From positions 11,140,001 to 11,204,000 of the forward strand of contig OV050033.1 in NCBI GenBank assembly GCA_920105625.2: DNA of 64,000 nt, read 5' to 3'. Both the position numbers and the translations under genes were made by a program. The notes beneath the pieces are model-generated. The model ran no database searches. It was not told the DNA's origin and worked only from the letters and a program-made list of their open reading frames with translations. Positions 33,530 through 47,142 of the stretch are shown here, piece after piece. The DNA is from Clusia tigrina (Eukaryota; Arthropoda; Insecta; Diptera; Clusiidae). Position 1 is the stretch's first letter. Each line of letters opens with the position of its first letter.

Positions 33530-34930
33530 CAGCTATGATGACGGAAATACCATGTCATGTGTCGTGTCAGCAAGCCAAACACCCCGTCTGAGAGCAACGT
33601 GACTAAGTTCAACACAAGAATCCAATGTTGGTACATATGACATGTAAGCAATTTGGTCCGGCAGCTTTGACACTAGAAATGACATGTCAGGTGTCTTGTC
33701 AGCTAGCGAAAAATATGATAAAATAATATAAATGATGCTGATAATCACGAAACAATATAGGCTGAAACACCATGCTAGCTATTTAGCGGCTATAACTTTA
33801 TAAATGACATGTCATGTGTCATGTCACCAAGTGAAAAACCCCGTCTAAGAGCAACACTACTATGCTCATCCGAAGAAAACAATGTTGGTGCAAATGATAT
33901 GTAAGCAATTGGGGCTGGGAGCTATGACGTTATAAATGACATGTCATATACGAGTCAGTAAGTCAAAAATCTTTAGTCTAAGGCAAAAATAAATATTCTG
34001 ATAATCACATAACACATATAGACACAAACACCATGGTAACTATTTATCATATCTGACTTTATAAATGACATGTCATGTCTCCTTGTAGCAAGTAATGAAT
34101 GTAATATCCACTCGAAATGAATGAATGAATGCAATATGACTCGCGAATAATTTTGATACCAACAACATATTAAGTGGCATGTTTAGCAATCATGACTATA
34201 CCAGTGACATGTCATGTTACATGTCAAAAACATACAAATCAAGAGTTCATTGCACCACGACTCTGTGAATACGTAGCAAACAATTGTGACAGAAACGAAA
34301 TGACAAGTGATATACCAAGCCGCAAGAGATATGTCATGGGTACTGTCAGCAACTAGAAATTCTAAAGTCAACTACAAAATAAGTCTACAAAAAATGTTTC
34401 AATGCAAAACACATGTAAAACAAACTGGCAAGCAATCAAACACGTTTCAAATGACATGTCATAAGTCAGGTCAGCAGCTGAAAAGTGTATATAGTGAGTT
34501 TCCGCAGATGACGAGTTGTGTTGTATACAACTAAACTACACAAAAACATATGTAAACTGTTATACCATGTCATGACGTCACATGACTGGTCATGTATTAT
34601 GTCAGCAATGGAAGTGTGACATGCTGTAGAATACTATAGATGGAGTGGTTCTATTGAATATCAGCATACAATGAATATATAGATATTGGAAGTCAATGGA
34701 TATGTCTGAAGGCAATAAAGTTTGAAATTTAAAAATGTGTAACTTCCTTTTCACAATCCTCTCTTCAACCCCTCATCGTGCAATGAGCACCAAGGCCTGA
34801 GTTTTTGGATACCTCCTTCTACGGCTGTTCCCCGGCCTACCCTACTTCCATCTATCTATCTCTATATTTATGTAGTCTATTTATAATATGAATGACATGT
34901 TATCTGTAGTGTCAGTTACTAACACCACCA
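33530..34930. repeat. TGACATGTCA palindrome array 1 (~130/260-bp unit)
   Basis: The perfect palindrome TGACATGTCA occurs at 33680, 33805, 33937, 34066, 34205 and 34452, with decayed copies at about 33638, 34566 and 34892. Spacing in the first part is 125-139 bp. Surrounding blocks alternate: CCCCGTCT(G/A)AGAGCAAC recurs after about 255 bp and ATAATCAC(G/A) after about 260 bp, so a ~130-bp monomer has become a ~260-bp dimer. Copies to the right are more diverged. ORFs here are accidental. Confidence 0.82.
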
Positions 34931-37364
34931 CTAAACTTTTAAATACAATTTTCCATAATTTTTTGTTGCTTTTAACATGAAAATGCAAATGTCTCCATTG
35001 AAATCAATGCCAACTGCAATCTCAGCCGGGTACTCAAATGGCCATAAGCTATTTGCGAAGACGATACTCTTATTTATATGCTCTTCTATATGTAAGGCCA
35101 GATCCAGCGCATATTTGTATCTATTAGCACGGCAGTGTGTGTGGGTTTATTTCATTAGCATTTGAAATGGCACTCATTCATAACCGTCGCCCACGTTGGC
35201 AGAGCGGCGACACCCAAACTCAGCGTGTGCGCTCTGCTACTTCCGGTGCGAATTTATAAGTAAGACTACAAATTCAGTGCAATGGAATTATCTGCTTTAT
35301 GTCTGCCGTTCCCTTTTTTTGCACGTTCTTCAGTAGCTTTGCCCCTGGAGTGGTATAGAAAATATATTTTGATTTACTGTGGAGTCTGGATGAGGACTAC
35401 TTTTTATGAAAGTTGGTAGATTGCATGGAGTGGGATCTTAAGTCAGAACAAAAATGATTCAAGAATACTGCAAGGGTTACAATTATGGATAGTCTGGAAA
35501 ACGGTGTCAGTAGAATGGTTTAAGTAATAGCCAATGTCGCTACTTAGATAACTATGACCAACAAATTTAGAGTATTGGATAGAAGTGGGATCGGTACTTA
35601 GGTGACCATGACCAAGAAATTTAGAGTATCCAAGACTGTGTCAGTGAGACCGGTTGCACCCCTTCTTATTGTGAAGCAATTATAAAACCACACCATGTAA
35701 AAAGCAAGCATTTAAGAGATTTGAAGCCAACTAAAAAGTTACGATGGATCCGCCAATGGTGTTCATGGAAGCACTTTCAGCCACATTCGTATTCATTTAT
35801 TTAATTAAAATGTATAATATCCATGTTCTAGAGGCACCACTCCTGGTGCACTTGGATGACTATGCTTGTTGATCTATGTAATCAAATCTCCTTTTCAAAA
35901 TTAATAGAATCCTTTTATAAGATGAAATATGCTTCCTACTAACAGAAATATGACAAAACCATAAAGTACTTCGTCAACATCTGCAACAAAAGGGAGCTCC
36001 ACTTATTGTATGAATATGTGCCAAACCACACACACACTTATGTACTCACATGTACATATGCATACTCCTATGTACTCCTAGGTATTCATTGTGCTTTTGT
36101 GAATTAAGATTTGTGCATGTTTTTGATTTCATACTTTTTCTTCGCTGAAGATTTTCTTTTGATAAAACAGAAGCGTGTTTTTGAAAGTACAACGAAAGAC
36201 ACTTAACGAATACACACACCACAATGTGCACTCACGCCCACCATATACATACACCTACATTCATACAGGTGCACCTACTTATGTGGTACAGGTGTTCTTT
36301 CAGAGTTTAGACATAATTTATGGCACTCCTGAGAATGGATCCTGCGTTTCTTCGTTGGCTTTTACGTTGAACAGTTTGGCTCAGTTTGTATGTGTATCGC
36401 GTATGTAGTCCTTTGTGTATGGTCGCATATGATAATAGGAGTACAGCGCGTTCTGTGCTTAAATGCGAAATTGTCTCTTTAACTTTATTGAAAGGGAAAT
36501 TCCTTCATATCAATTTCAATTTAATTAAAATAATAGCAGAGGGGAAAAGAAACATTTACCAAATCCGTTTTCGACTGTTTATTTCAAGAAATTGCTCAAC
36601 TTTACTAAAAAAATTAATGGAAACAGTTCACCGAGAGCTCAAAGTGCATTCTGATAAACGTTTTTAGTCACAATGCAAGCAGAAAGCCACTTAAACCGAT
36701 TATCAGTGCCGTGGCTACAAGTGAAGCCTATTAAACAAATAAGAAAATTTAACGACTAATCAAATAAAGTAACTGCCGTTTGTCCACGGTTTTAGCAAGG
36801 AATTTGCAAGTATGTTAAATACTCGTATAATTGGTATTAGGTGCGCACCTCTACACTCGATTAGGAATGTGGATTTACCAAATGACGCGATTTAATGTGT
36901 CTCTGAGACAGCCAAGTCACCCACTCACTATTAACTGGGAATTTCTTGACCACTCTGACAGCAATTATCATTATTAAGGAAGAAGTCATCTACCTTTGAT
37001 CTATCCAACAATTTTTTTTTTTGTTTTTTCTGTTACAATTAAGAGTCCTCATCATATTCGACCTTTTGAACAGTTTCCTGAAATTTCTTTATAAAGCCCA
37101 AATTTCCTTCTAAGAACCCATTTTTGAGTACTTAAAGAACAACTTCTCGAAAATTTATAATACCAAATTCAAAATTGGAATTTTTATAGCACAAGAGAGA
37201 AACGACGATAATTCATAGTTAAGGTGTACATATAACTCTCTCTTTCACTCATTCCGATTATTTGTTTACATATCCACGACACCAATGTCGTATCTGCTCA
37301 GAATTGAGCGGTACTTCATTGTAGAACATCTTCAACGCAGATGTTTTGAACCAATAATGAAATT
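34931..37364. other. No gene recognised
   Basis: Noncoding. A 42-bp duplication (ACTTAG.T.ACCATGACCAA.AAATTTAGAGTAT type) lies at 35538-35579 and 35592-35633. Confidence 0.5.
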
Positions 37365-37495
37365 TGGGTTCTACAAGAAGACAATGACACAAAGCATCGC
37401 AGTCGTATCTACCACCAGTGAAAAGATCAAAATGTCGTAATCACAATGGAGTGGCCCTCTCAATCCCCAGCTGCCAACTTTATAGAAAATTAATT
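37365..37495 (+). pseudogene. Tc1-like transposase C-terminal remnant
   Basis: A plus-strand reading gives WVLQEDNDTKHRSR, then MEWPSQSPAANFIENL. Tc1-like transposases carry QxDNxPKH...EWPxQSPDLNPIEN at this place; the QEDND Asp and the final Glu of FIEN, the second and third catalytic positions, are both visible, while DLNP has decayed to AANF. Only the last third of the gene remains; no inverted repeats were found. Frameshifted between the two blocks. Confidence 0.65.
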
Positions 37496-37599
37496 ATATA
37501 ATATTTTCTTCATTGATCTTTGAAATAACATATAATTACATAGAAGTAATGGTACAGTACGCGCCTACGATTGCCTCACCTCGCTTAATATCGCTTTTT

Positions 37600-37965
37600 T
37601 TGTGTGGATTCCAAAGTAAATAGAACTTTTTAAAACTAAGAGCAACAATAAGTTATTTTGCCAAAATCGATTTATTTTACTGAAAATAGTTTCCTTCCTT
37701 CTCAATACAGTGATTTTCACGGTCTAAAAGCGTGTCGAATGAGTGTTTTAGATCGTCTGCTGGGATGTACTTCTGGATATCGGTACAAGCCTTTTAAATA
37801 GTTTATACGTAAACAAAACGCTTTCCTTTGAGGATGTCGGTACAAGCCTTTTGAATGGCTTCTACGGCCACGACGCTCCTTTCAGCGGCAATTGCATCTT
37901 TCCGAAGCGGTAAAAGTCAAACGAGTCCAAATCAGGCGAATACGGGGAGTAATTTAGAGATAAAT
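37600..37965 (-). pseudogene. mariner transposase C-terminal remnant
   Basis: On the minus strand: YSPYSPDLDSFDFYRFGKM (37891-37947), then ACTDIQKYIPADDLKHSFD, TLLDRENHCIEKEGNYFQ and a stop (37677-37679). The YSPDL...D motif and the C-terminal CIE..G.YF block are mariner features, of a type different from the element at 19.8 kb. A ~64-bp tandem duplication (TCGGTACAAGCCTTTT twice, near 37779 and 37843) interrupts it. It lies about 180 bp from the Tc1-like remnant, in opposite orientation. Confidence 0.65.
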
Positions 37966-40900
37966 TACCAATAGATGGCTTGACAGTGCATCAGTGAGGG
38001 TCCTACCTTTCTTACGCATTCCATTGTCAATAGATGGACTCACTAGAAATTTCTTATGTTTCCTCTCCTGTTTACATTGAACTGCACCTTGTAGTAATTA
38101 AAATATGTGCAACTGAATTAGGAGCATATTCATTGCTGCCTCCTTAAATACATTTACACTTAAGTGTATTTGAAGATATTTGAAATGCCACTACTTGTAA
38201 TTGTAATTGTATTTGCATACTTCAAACACAATTTATTACGCTCCAATCTGTGCAGTGGGCACATTCCCCAGCACAGCTGTGAATAAGAGCTCAACATTTG
38301 TGCGCAAATTAGCAACTGTCACATTCAATTAAGTCGCACTCGCCTGGTGATGGTCTCAGTGGAGTAAAATTCATTCAATTTTAAACAATTACCAACTCTG
38401 ACACAACTCAACCAACCAACTACGAGCATTAAATGCAACAAACCTCACTGGTCCCTTCTGACACATGCAAAACGCCGCACCACCACACTTGACAACTGTG
38501 CAAACTCAATTTGCAGCTCACCACCCACCCCCACCGCTTTCGGTCCAGCCACAAAAAGTAAATAAATAAATAATAGCAATAAATGACTACACAATAAAAC
38601 AATGCTAATTACATCACTCGTCAGTTGGCCAGTTGGCAACGTATGACACCATATGACAACGTAAATGAAAAAGTGTTATATTTGGTGGTATTTACTTGTG
38701 CGTTGTGCAGTTGTCCTCCTCCCATTCCTTTGATTCATTTATGTACGAGAATTCTTTTGTCGTTGTTGTTGTTGCTGTTGTGTTGTTTTAGAATTTATTA
38801 CAATTTCAACGCATAATTAAGGGGCCCATTAGCATTTGGCAACAACTGTTGGCAGAGTAGAGTGCTGTAGTAGCAGTGCAGCGTGTGTCCTGCACTGTGT
38901 ACTGAGTCCATCCCGTGTCCTGTTTGTTGCTGTCGCTCGTAAAGGCAGCTGCTGACTAACATTCATGTTTGTTCATGGAAATATTCGTATATATTATTGT
39001 GGAGAAGATTGCATTCTACTGGGCATTTATGTAAAAATAAGCACAAAATTATTTTGCTTTGCAATGTTTTAGCATCAATTTGCATTTAAATTCTCGAATA
39101 CAGTGAGAAATACCAACAACAACAAACAACTTTATTTGACAACTGGAATAGAAATAAAGAATGAAGGATACCTAAATGAGCGACACCTACAAAAGAGCTA
39201 CAAATCTCCTTAATACATTTTCAAGTTAAATTACAAGTCATCCTTCAATTTCCTTTTCTTATATCAACCATCTTCTAAATGAAAATAATTAGAACAAAGT
39301 GTCACATGATAGTCTTCTATGACGAGACATGTGGATAAAAAATAAAACCACCCGAATCTTTCAGAGTTCTAATGCACTTCCACAAACAATGGAACTACAA
39401 TGCACAAACACGAGAAGAAAAGAAAGGAGAACCTCTACATGGATTAAAAATGGAATCAAAGACACTAACTTAAACTTCCTGATGCCACAATAGTGGAAGG
39501 AAAATGGTGCAGAGCACTCATATAAGATGCACACATAAGCAACCGAGTGATGAGTTGTGGGTGCACAAAACAATCAACAGAAACGAGAAAGACATTAAAG
39601 CGAAAGGATGTGAGTGCACAAATGCTTGTAAAGAGAGCAGAAGCGCGAAGTAAAAAGGAAGTATACATTAACCACACAACTCGGATGTGACAAAAATCCA
39701 TATAAAAAAGGCGTCAAATTAAGAATAGTAGAAGAGAAATTATAGTTGTGAGGATATATTTGTCCATCAAAATGCAAGGATGTCATAACACAACGAAAAT
39801 AAATAACAGAAAATTCTAAAAAAAATTTCAAATATCAGACAAGGTGTGGTGGACTAAGTCTGCTTCTGGCAATCACCAACTCTTCGAATATCACCAGATT
39901 TCAATCAGCAGAAAATTGCCACAAGCATTACGCAAATATTTGCAGCACGTTCCAATTTCATTTGCAATTTCGCAATCAGATCCCCAAACAAGCCATCAAA
40001 AAACGGAGACAAAACACACAAAATTCTATTGAAAAATGCGGCACGCCATAAAAATGCAGCATCATCCGGTTATCGGTGTGGACGCAGTGCGTCCTGCTCA
40101 AAGGCAAACGATGTGCATGGAGTTTATTTTCGTTTATTTTTTTATTATTTTGCGACAATCGCCACCGGTATTCTGCATGTGGACACTGAAAAGCTATCAA
40201 ATATTGTGCCATAGGAGAATTTATCAGCAAAGAAACATAGTTTTGTTTATCGCGTCTAGTGATGTGCCAATAGCGATTACGATTTATCGCATGGACGATT
40301 ACTGCGTTAAGCGTTACTCCACAATAGACATGGAGTTTCCACAGATACTGCAGTAATGCCCAAAAATAAATCCTACGAGCTTTCGTGAAAATCATATCGG
40401 CGACACACAGCGACAGTCCTTCTTATATCCCGGGAAGCAAAAGTGAAAAGTCCACAGTATGCACAGCCTTCCATGAACCTCATCACCAGTGACTGCAATC
40501 TGTTTGCTCCTTAATGAATGAGGTACCAGAAAATAAAACTAACAAACTTGTGTATTATATTTTCCGAGTTGGGTGGAATATGCCTCAAAAGGTCACAGTA
40601 GAAAAGTACTCTACTCCCTCTGATTGGTTGCATAGTTTTAGGGTATGCGTCATTTTCAACCCCTAATATAAACACGCGAGAAGGCATGCGAAACTGCGTT
40701 CAAAGGCTAGTGGAAGTTCTGGTATACAAGAAGTATATAAGCGGTCACACAAATGACATCGAGATGAATGAACAAGTGAAAGTGGCAAAGTGGAAAAAGA
40801 ACATGGCGAAAAAAGGGGGAAAGGGAGAAAACCGCTAATGACAATATGATCCCTACTGAGGTTGGACTTTAGAAGTTCTTACGTAGTTGCGATATATACA

Positions 40901-41699
40901 AATAGGTTTTAGTTTAGACTACAGGTTGTATTAGTGGTATAAATATTTGTGACTCCCCTTCGGAGGCATGGCAATATTTAAATTATAATTTATGCAATCA
41001 CTGCGACTACCAACACAATTGCATGCTGGAAATCTCTCACCCCAAGTTCACTGCTTTAAATGAATGTCAACCACATCAGAAAATGCATTCCGAGTACGTG
41101 GCAGGATATCGTTGATAATAATGACGTGTACTCGTATATTAAAGCATGACATGATGATTAATGCGTGGCATGCATGTACTCCCACACGCTGCGAGAACGT
41201 GGCAAGTGACAAGTGTGTGCAGCAAGTGGCACAAGGTCCTCCTTCACTCACTCTCACTTTCTCTCTGTATCTTCCTCTCTCCCTCGCCGAATCATGCATA
41301 TCTCTCTATGTCGACGAATCATGCATATCCATGAATGCAAATTTGTAATCATTGCTTGCCTTTTGGTATGCGTGGGTGAAATGACATTTTAAAAATAATA
41401 ATATTAAAAATAAACAAATTGAGAAAACTGAAAACAAACAAAAAACAAAAAATGAAAGCAACAAATTAATTTGCAAAGCAAAAGATAATTTTGGCACATG
41501 ATCAAAGAGCTTGGAATGATTCAGATTAATAAAAGAATTCAATGAACTTTTCACACTTGATGTGAACTGCAAGAAATGTTAAGGACAAAGCAGTAGGAAA
41601 GCAAGAAAGGGAGAGGATTTCACCGAAGAAGCGAATCAAATCAAGAACAACAAAGACGAAGGGGAGATAATAGAATTTCGAAATCCAGAGAAAGAGTGA
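37966..41699. other. No gene recognised
   Basis: Noncoding. Overlapping ORFs of 106 (plus) and 139 residues (minus) at 39976-40395 lack motifs and oppose each other. Two close copies of CGAATCATGCATATC are at about 41287 and 41315. Confidence 0.45.
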
Positions 41700-42935
41700 A
41701 GAATTGGGCAATGTAATAGATGCACCAGTCAATGTGCTACTAAATACAATGAAGAGTCCTCAGACTGCTCCAGTGAATCGCTTTAACAGTTACTTCAAAA
41801 TCGGGAACACAAACTGAAGAATTGTTGAAAATACCAGACATATGTGATAGTCATAGTTCCATTATATGAACAGAAGATTACTATGAAACAGCTGTGCAGT
41901 TTTGTTTACTATTTTAACCCAAAGAACAATCATTGGCGAAGTATTCGAAGCGATAGTTACATAGCGAATGTTCTAATAAATGCAGTAAAGATCCTTCCGA
42001 ATCAGTGAGTGGCACATTTGATATTTCATCAATGATGCCAATTGAATGTCTGTTTTTAGTAACTAGAATATGTGGGTTAGTCCAAGTACGGTGATATAAA
42101 GTGAAGAATTCTGAGAATCCTTGAGTGGCTCCTTTAAAATTTGATCAATAAATTCAATTGAAGAACTTTTTATGTTGACAGCTAAATGCGGTATAGTCAA
42201 CGTAAAGTGATATAAGTGAAGAATCCTGAGAATCCTCGAAAGACTCCTTTGAAGTATAATCAATGATTTCAATTAAAAAACTGTTCCTGGTGACTGATAA
42301 ATGCGGTATAATCAAAGTATGGTGATATAAAACGGAGAATCCTGAGAAACCTCGAGTGGCTCCTTTGAAATTTCATCAATGAATTCGATTGAAGAACTGT
42401 TCGTGGTGTCTGATAAATTCGGTATAATCAAAAGAGGGTTATAAAAAACGGAGATTCCTTGAATGGCACCTTTAAAATTTCGTCAATGAATTCAATTGAA
42501 GAACTGTTCCTGGTAAATGCGGTATAATCAAAAGAGAGCTATAAAAAACGGAGAATCCTGAGAAACCTCGAGTGGCTTCTTTGAAATTTCGTCAATGAAT
42601 TCGATTGAAGAACTGTTCGTGGTGTCTGATAAATTCGGTATAATCAAAAGAGGGTTATAAAAAACGGAGATTCCTCGAATGGCTCCTTTAAAATTTCGTC
42701 AATGAATTCAATTGAAGAACTGTTCCTGGTAAATGCGGTATAATCAAAAGAGAGCTATAAAAAACGGAGAATCCTGAGAAACCTCGAGTGGCTTCTTTGA
42801 AATTTCGTCAATGAATTCAATTGAAGATTGTGGTATAGAAGTAAGTTGCTATATGTAATTGGAAGAATCCTCAGAATCCTTGACTGACCTACTTGTAGTT
42901 TTGAATAGAAAAACTGAAGAGCTATTCGAGGTAAC
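41700..42935. repeat. ~108-bp satellite with 216-bp higher-order unit
   Basis: The monomer contains GGTATAATCAAA, GGAGAATCCTGAGAAACCTC, GAGTGGCT.CTTTGAAATTTC and TCAATGAATTCAATTGAAGAA. GAACTGTTCCTGGTAAATGC at 42501 recurs at 42717, so two monomers form a 216-bp unit that is almost identical between copies in 42340-42830. Units to the left (41750-42330) are increasingly diverged. No coding function is apparent. Confidence 0.88.
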
Positions 42936-45900
42936 AGGTGCTTTAAATATGAACAACACGCATTTGTTGACAATTCTTGACTGGATTATGAACCATCTCA
43001 AACACCTTCATCTTCCTCCTAGGGCATTCTGACACTTCCAGTTCCCTTCTCCTGTTTATGCTACTTTTATCAATCTTTATAAAGCTTTTTTGTTGACTGC
43101 ATGCCCGTTTCACTACTTCATTACTGCACCGTGTCTGTCGACTGCACATTTAAGTTCCACTTTAAGCGTGTCCTCCTCTACTGCCGCCATGTGCTCTAAG
43201 AAATATTTGCTCAAGCAGTTGCAATGCGCTTTATTGGCAGTCACCGCCACAGGGCCTTGGAGTGTTACTTTTCTCATATTTACAAATAAATCTCCAGCTG
43301 GCTGTATCCGCGTATATGCCCCCAATCTAACACAATACTTTTCCAATAATGCAACGACATACTCGTATCAGTTGAAGGATCTGCTACATCTCTTTTTCCT
43401 TTTAATTTTTTTGTATTTCGTTGTTGCTGTTTACCTCATCTACGGATTGTAATGGAAATGGAAAAAACAGTGAGTGCTATAAAACTTTTCATTGCATTTT
43501 TGATTACTTTTACTGCTTTCGATATTCCCACAGCAGCGACAACAATAGAATAGGGGGGCGCAAAAAGGGCATGATTGAACTAACCGTGGAGCGTGTAAGT
43601 GGGGTAAGCGGTGAGCTGAAGCAGCACACTCGGGGCAAAGCGCAAACAAACAACTCCATAAATCGTAATGAAAAATTGTCACATGACACAAGCACTTTGT
43701 TATAAAGTGCAATGAAGCGTATATAAGGACAACAACAATAGAAAACGACAACAAAAACAACAACAGCACGACTGAGGTGAAAAGCTATCAAAGGATATTA
43801 AATTATGCACACGAATGTCCATGACGCTAATTAAAGCAGTGCACACTTTGAGTATTGACAATGATTCAATTTAAATTGCATTTAGTTTATTAAGTTTAAG
43901 AAATGAATTTATAAATTTAAATGCAAAATGAAACACTATTCTCCAAGGATATTAACCTATTGACTGATTCTTGTTCTATCGGCATTTGCAGGTAGTTTAC
44001 CATGTTAAACAAATTATTGCCAGGTTCGATTTCCCATACAAATGCCTCGCTGCTGTTTAGATGATGTTGAGACATCGGTCTTCCTGCATCTTATTTGGTT
44101 CCCTTATTGACGACAGTTGGATACGATTTTTTATGACATATATAGGGGGGAAGGTTATGTTAGATTGCACAGGCTGGCCGTAAGGATCACACATAGACCC
44201 TCAAGGTCCTTTGCGGAGCCAGATGGATATCTATTTAAAAGTTGTAATATATTTCGTTAGAGAGAGAGTGGAAGGTCAAATAAAATTTCCACTATTACAG
44301 GTTTGAATCCAAACGAGAACTGCTTCAAAGTTTAGTTGAATCGGCCACTTTTTTCTTGCAACAATATACGGAAATTGTTCATGATCTATAGACAATTGTG
44401 AGAATTGACTTTTGGCAGCAATATCTTGCCCGATATTTTCTCCGCTCCTCCTACAGATAATAGCCACTGCATAGCCTCGGTTTCAATGAAGTATTTGTTA
44501 CAATGCCTCCTGGAAATTACAGCTTGCTTCTATCCTTTTATCATAGTAATCATGAATGCTTGCAACTCCCCATAATTGAACTTTCCTCTACTCTGTAATT
44601 TCCTCTACTTCCATTAAGCGTTTTTAATAGATAAGAGGATAATCCTGCTCTTCTTAGTGGATACTATGTGTTAACGTGCACAAAATGAACCTCAATTTAC
44701 GTTTCTGAGTATCTCTTAAAGAGAGCGAGAACAGTGTTTGCAGTATTCATTCTTTTAAAAGGACAATTAATACCGTAGACGAGTAGTTAACAACCCAATT
44801 AGCGCATAATGACAAAGTATCATAAGCACTTATGAGTATATGTGGATAGGTGTGGGCATATACGATTGGTGAGATACTAATGAAGCCAGCTCCTGACATC
44901 CACATTTTTCAGCTCAACCCTTTTGATGCCACACATTTTTTAAGAATTCCCACGACTATGTGCCTATACATAAATATACTCGTACTTCCTAATAAATGAT
45001 GTCCATGTCGTTTCTTATATGATTACAAATCTCTCTGTTTAGTATTTAGTATGATACAGAAGATTTATTTTAGCCCCGACATCTCATAGCTGTGTTTAGC
45101 TTTCAGCGACTTCCACGGTTCCTTTTTATTAATTTCATCATTTTGTGTCATTCCATATTCCCCCCTCGCACTGTCGGTTCCTCAAACGATTGCCAACACC
45201 TTGCATTTGAATACAGTTGAGGACTTAGTTTAAGCCTTTGGCAGATGTAGAGGCGAAGCAAGTTTTCTTACCAACAAAATAGGTCATAAGGCACTCCAGT
45301 TATCCATAAATTCACAAGTCGGGAATTGGTTTAAAATGACCACAGGTTTCCTCCTATTGAAAATAAAATCATAATCTTTTGAAGTAGTTGCATCCATACA
45401 AGGTTCCCTGTCCCGACATGGACGGGAAAAACAAATTCACAAAAATTCTGGGACGAAACTTTATAACGAAGAATTATGGGGATATGTAGCTCCACATAAT
45501 TGTGGCTAGTTTGCTATTATCTTTACAGAGATACTCTCTAGCCCTGACATGAGTGTGGCGAACCAGTAATGAATATTGGTTAATTGTAGGCGTGGCTTTG
45601 TTAGCATGCACACCCAGTAGTATGGACTCAATGTACATTAGAGTCAATTTCTCTATATTTATATTTCATCAATAGTAGCATTGCTAATTTAATTTCGAAA
45701 GTTCCTTATGAAAAGTGGACGTATCCTTTTTCTGATCAACCCCAATTTTTGCAGATGGCTTGGTAATGTCCACATGTTTGTTCACAATTTTGTGCATAAC
45801 TCTCTTATATATGCATTGTGAGGCTAGTTATATAAGTATAAGTAAGATATATTATCCTACTGCGGCTCAGCCTTCTGTCCTGGCTTTGTTCAAGTTAAAT

Positions 45901-47142
45901 GTAAATTTTGTATTATTAACAAATCAGTCTCAATTTATACATCACTGTCAATTTATGTACCGGTCTCAATTTAATTTGAAAGTTAAAGAGTCCTACTTTT
46001 ATTGAAACGTTTTGCTATTCCTCGCTTCCAAATGACGTGCTTGGGTCCTAACAACAAAAAAATATAACTTTTAAGCTGTAAATTTACAAATTCCTGAATA
46101 CTTTTTCACATGTAAACACATTTAACCTTCGGATGCTTGTGCGCCACAGCACGAAATACCAGAAAAAAATTCCAACCTCCCAAGCTCATGTCACGTAAAA
46201 TATTGGCAGCAAGGATATGTGCCGCTATCGCCCTGCAGGGTTTAGTTAACGGTATCGCCAGCCTGACATGTTTTTGTTTGGCAACGCCAAAAAGCATCAA
46301 CCTTTCGGTATGTCGGCATTTCGGCGTTACCTGCCTGTGAAATATTTGCACCTTTTTGACCCTCCTTGCCCTCTCCCTTGATGCCAACCCGCCCAGTTAT
46401 GCCGCAAACAAATACAAATACAAATTGCAAATGGAGTCTCACATGCTTTGGAAACTGGTTGTCAGGCTGCAGTTTGCACGATTCTCGATGCGAGTATATG
46501 CTTTAGCAATTGTGTTTTATCACAGCAACAAGGATATGTGGCACTATGCCAAAGGATATCCAGCTGCTCTGAGCATGCAAGAGTTCAAAGTGATCAATGG
46601 TACAGGCAAGGGTGCAAAGGGAGTTGTGTGCATCTGCAATTAATTTAAGAAATTAATTTAATTGCAATGCGTTCGTAGTGAATTTATAAGCACACTCCCA
46701 TACTCTGTAGTGGAGAAAATCTTCCTTACGGAGGATTCCTAAAGAGCTATCAAAACAATTCCACATTACTTTCATGCCTTCCATTGCTTTAAGTGAGTAT
46801 ACACAAAATTTGGTACAGCAGGGGAGAATTTGAATTTGTTGGTGGCATGCACAGCCGCACCTCGCCCTATAAAACAACAACTACTTTTACAGCCAGACGA
46901 GCGATGACGCCAATTTTTACCACACAGTCTGGCAGGAAAAAATTTGCCCATGCGGAAACTCATAAACACGAAATGGTGCATGCAAGGCGGAAACTGTGCT
47001 TTATGAGGGAGAATCAGTGAATAGCTGCATGGGCGCAGGATGTTTAACTGAAGACATCCGTCTAGATGCGGGGTTGGGTTTTAGGAATAACTTAAATAAA
47101 GAGAAATACAAATAAAAAAAACGATCGCTTTCATATACTAGC
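42936..47142. other. No gene recognised
   Basis: Noncoding. The 120-residue plus-strand ORF at 43090-43452 has no recognised motif. Near 44155-44235 the minus strand reads CTCCGCAAAGGACCTTGAGG then GGCCAGCC and TAACATAACCT, which may be another LINE tail. Confidence 0.45.
44151..44235 (-). repeat. Possible LINE tail
   Basis: On the minus strand GGATCCTTACGGCCAGCC leads to TAACATAACCT, reminiscent of the CCAGCC...TAACCTAACC ending of the other LINE copies, but no ORF2 remnant could be tied to it. Confidence 0.35.

Noticed and set aside
33530..34930. CRISPR-like array from regularly spaced repeats
   Set aside because: Repeats are long tandem monomers with related, not unique, spacers, and the DNA is clearly eukaryotic.
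39976..40395. Opposing ORFs of 139 (minus) and 106 (plus) residues
   Set aside because: Mutually overlapping, with no domain in either.
43990..44040. B-box-like GGTTCGATTT as part of a tRNA gene
   Set aside because: No matching A box at the right distance and no cloverleaf could be drawn.
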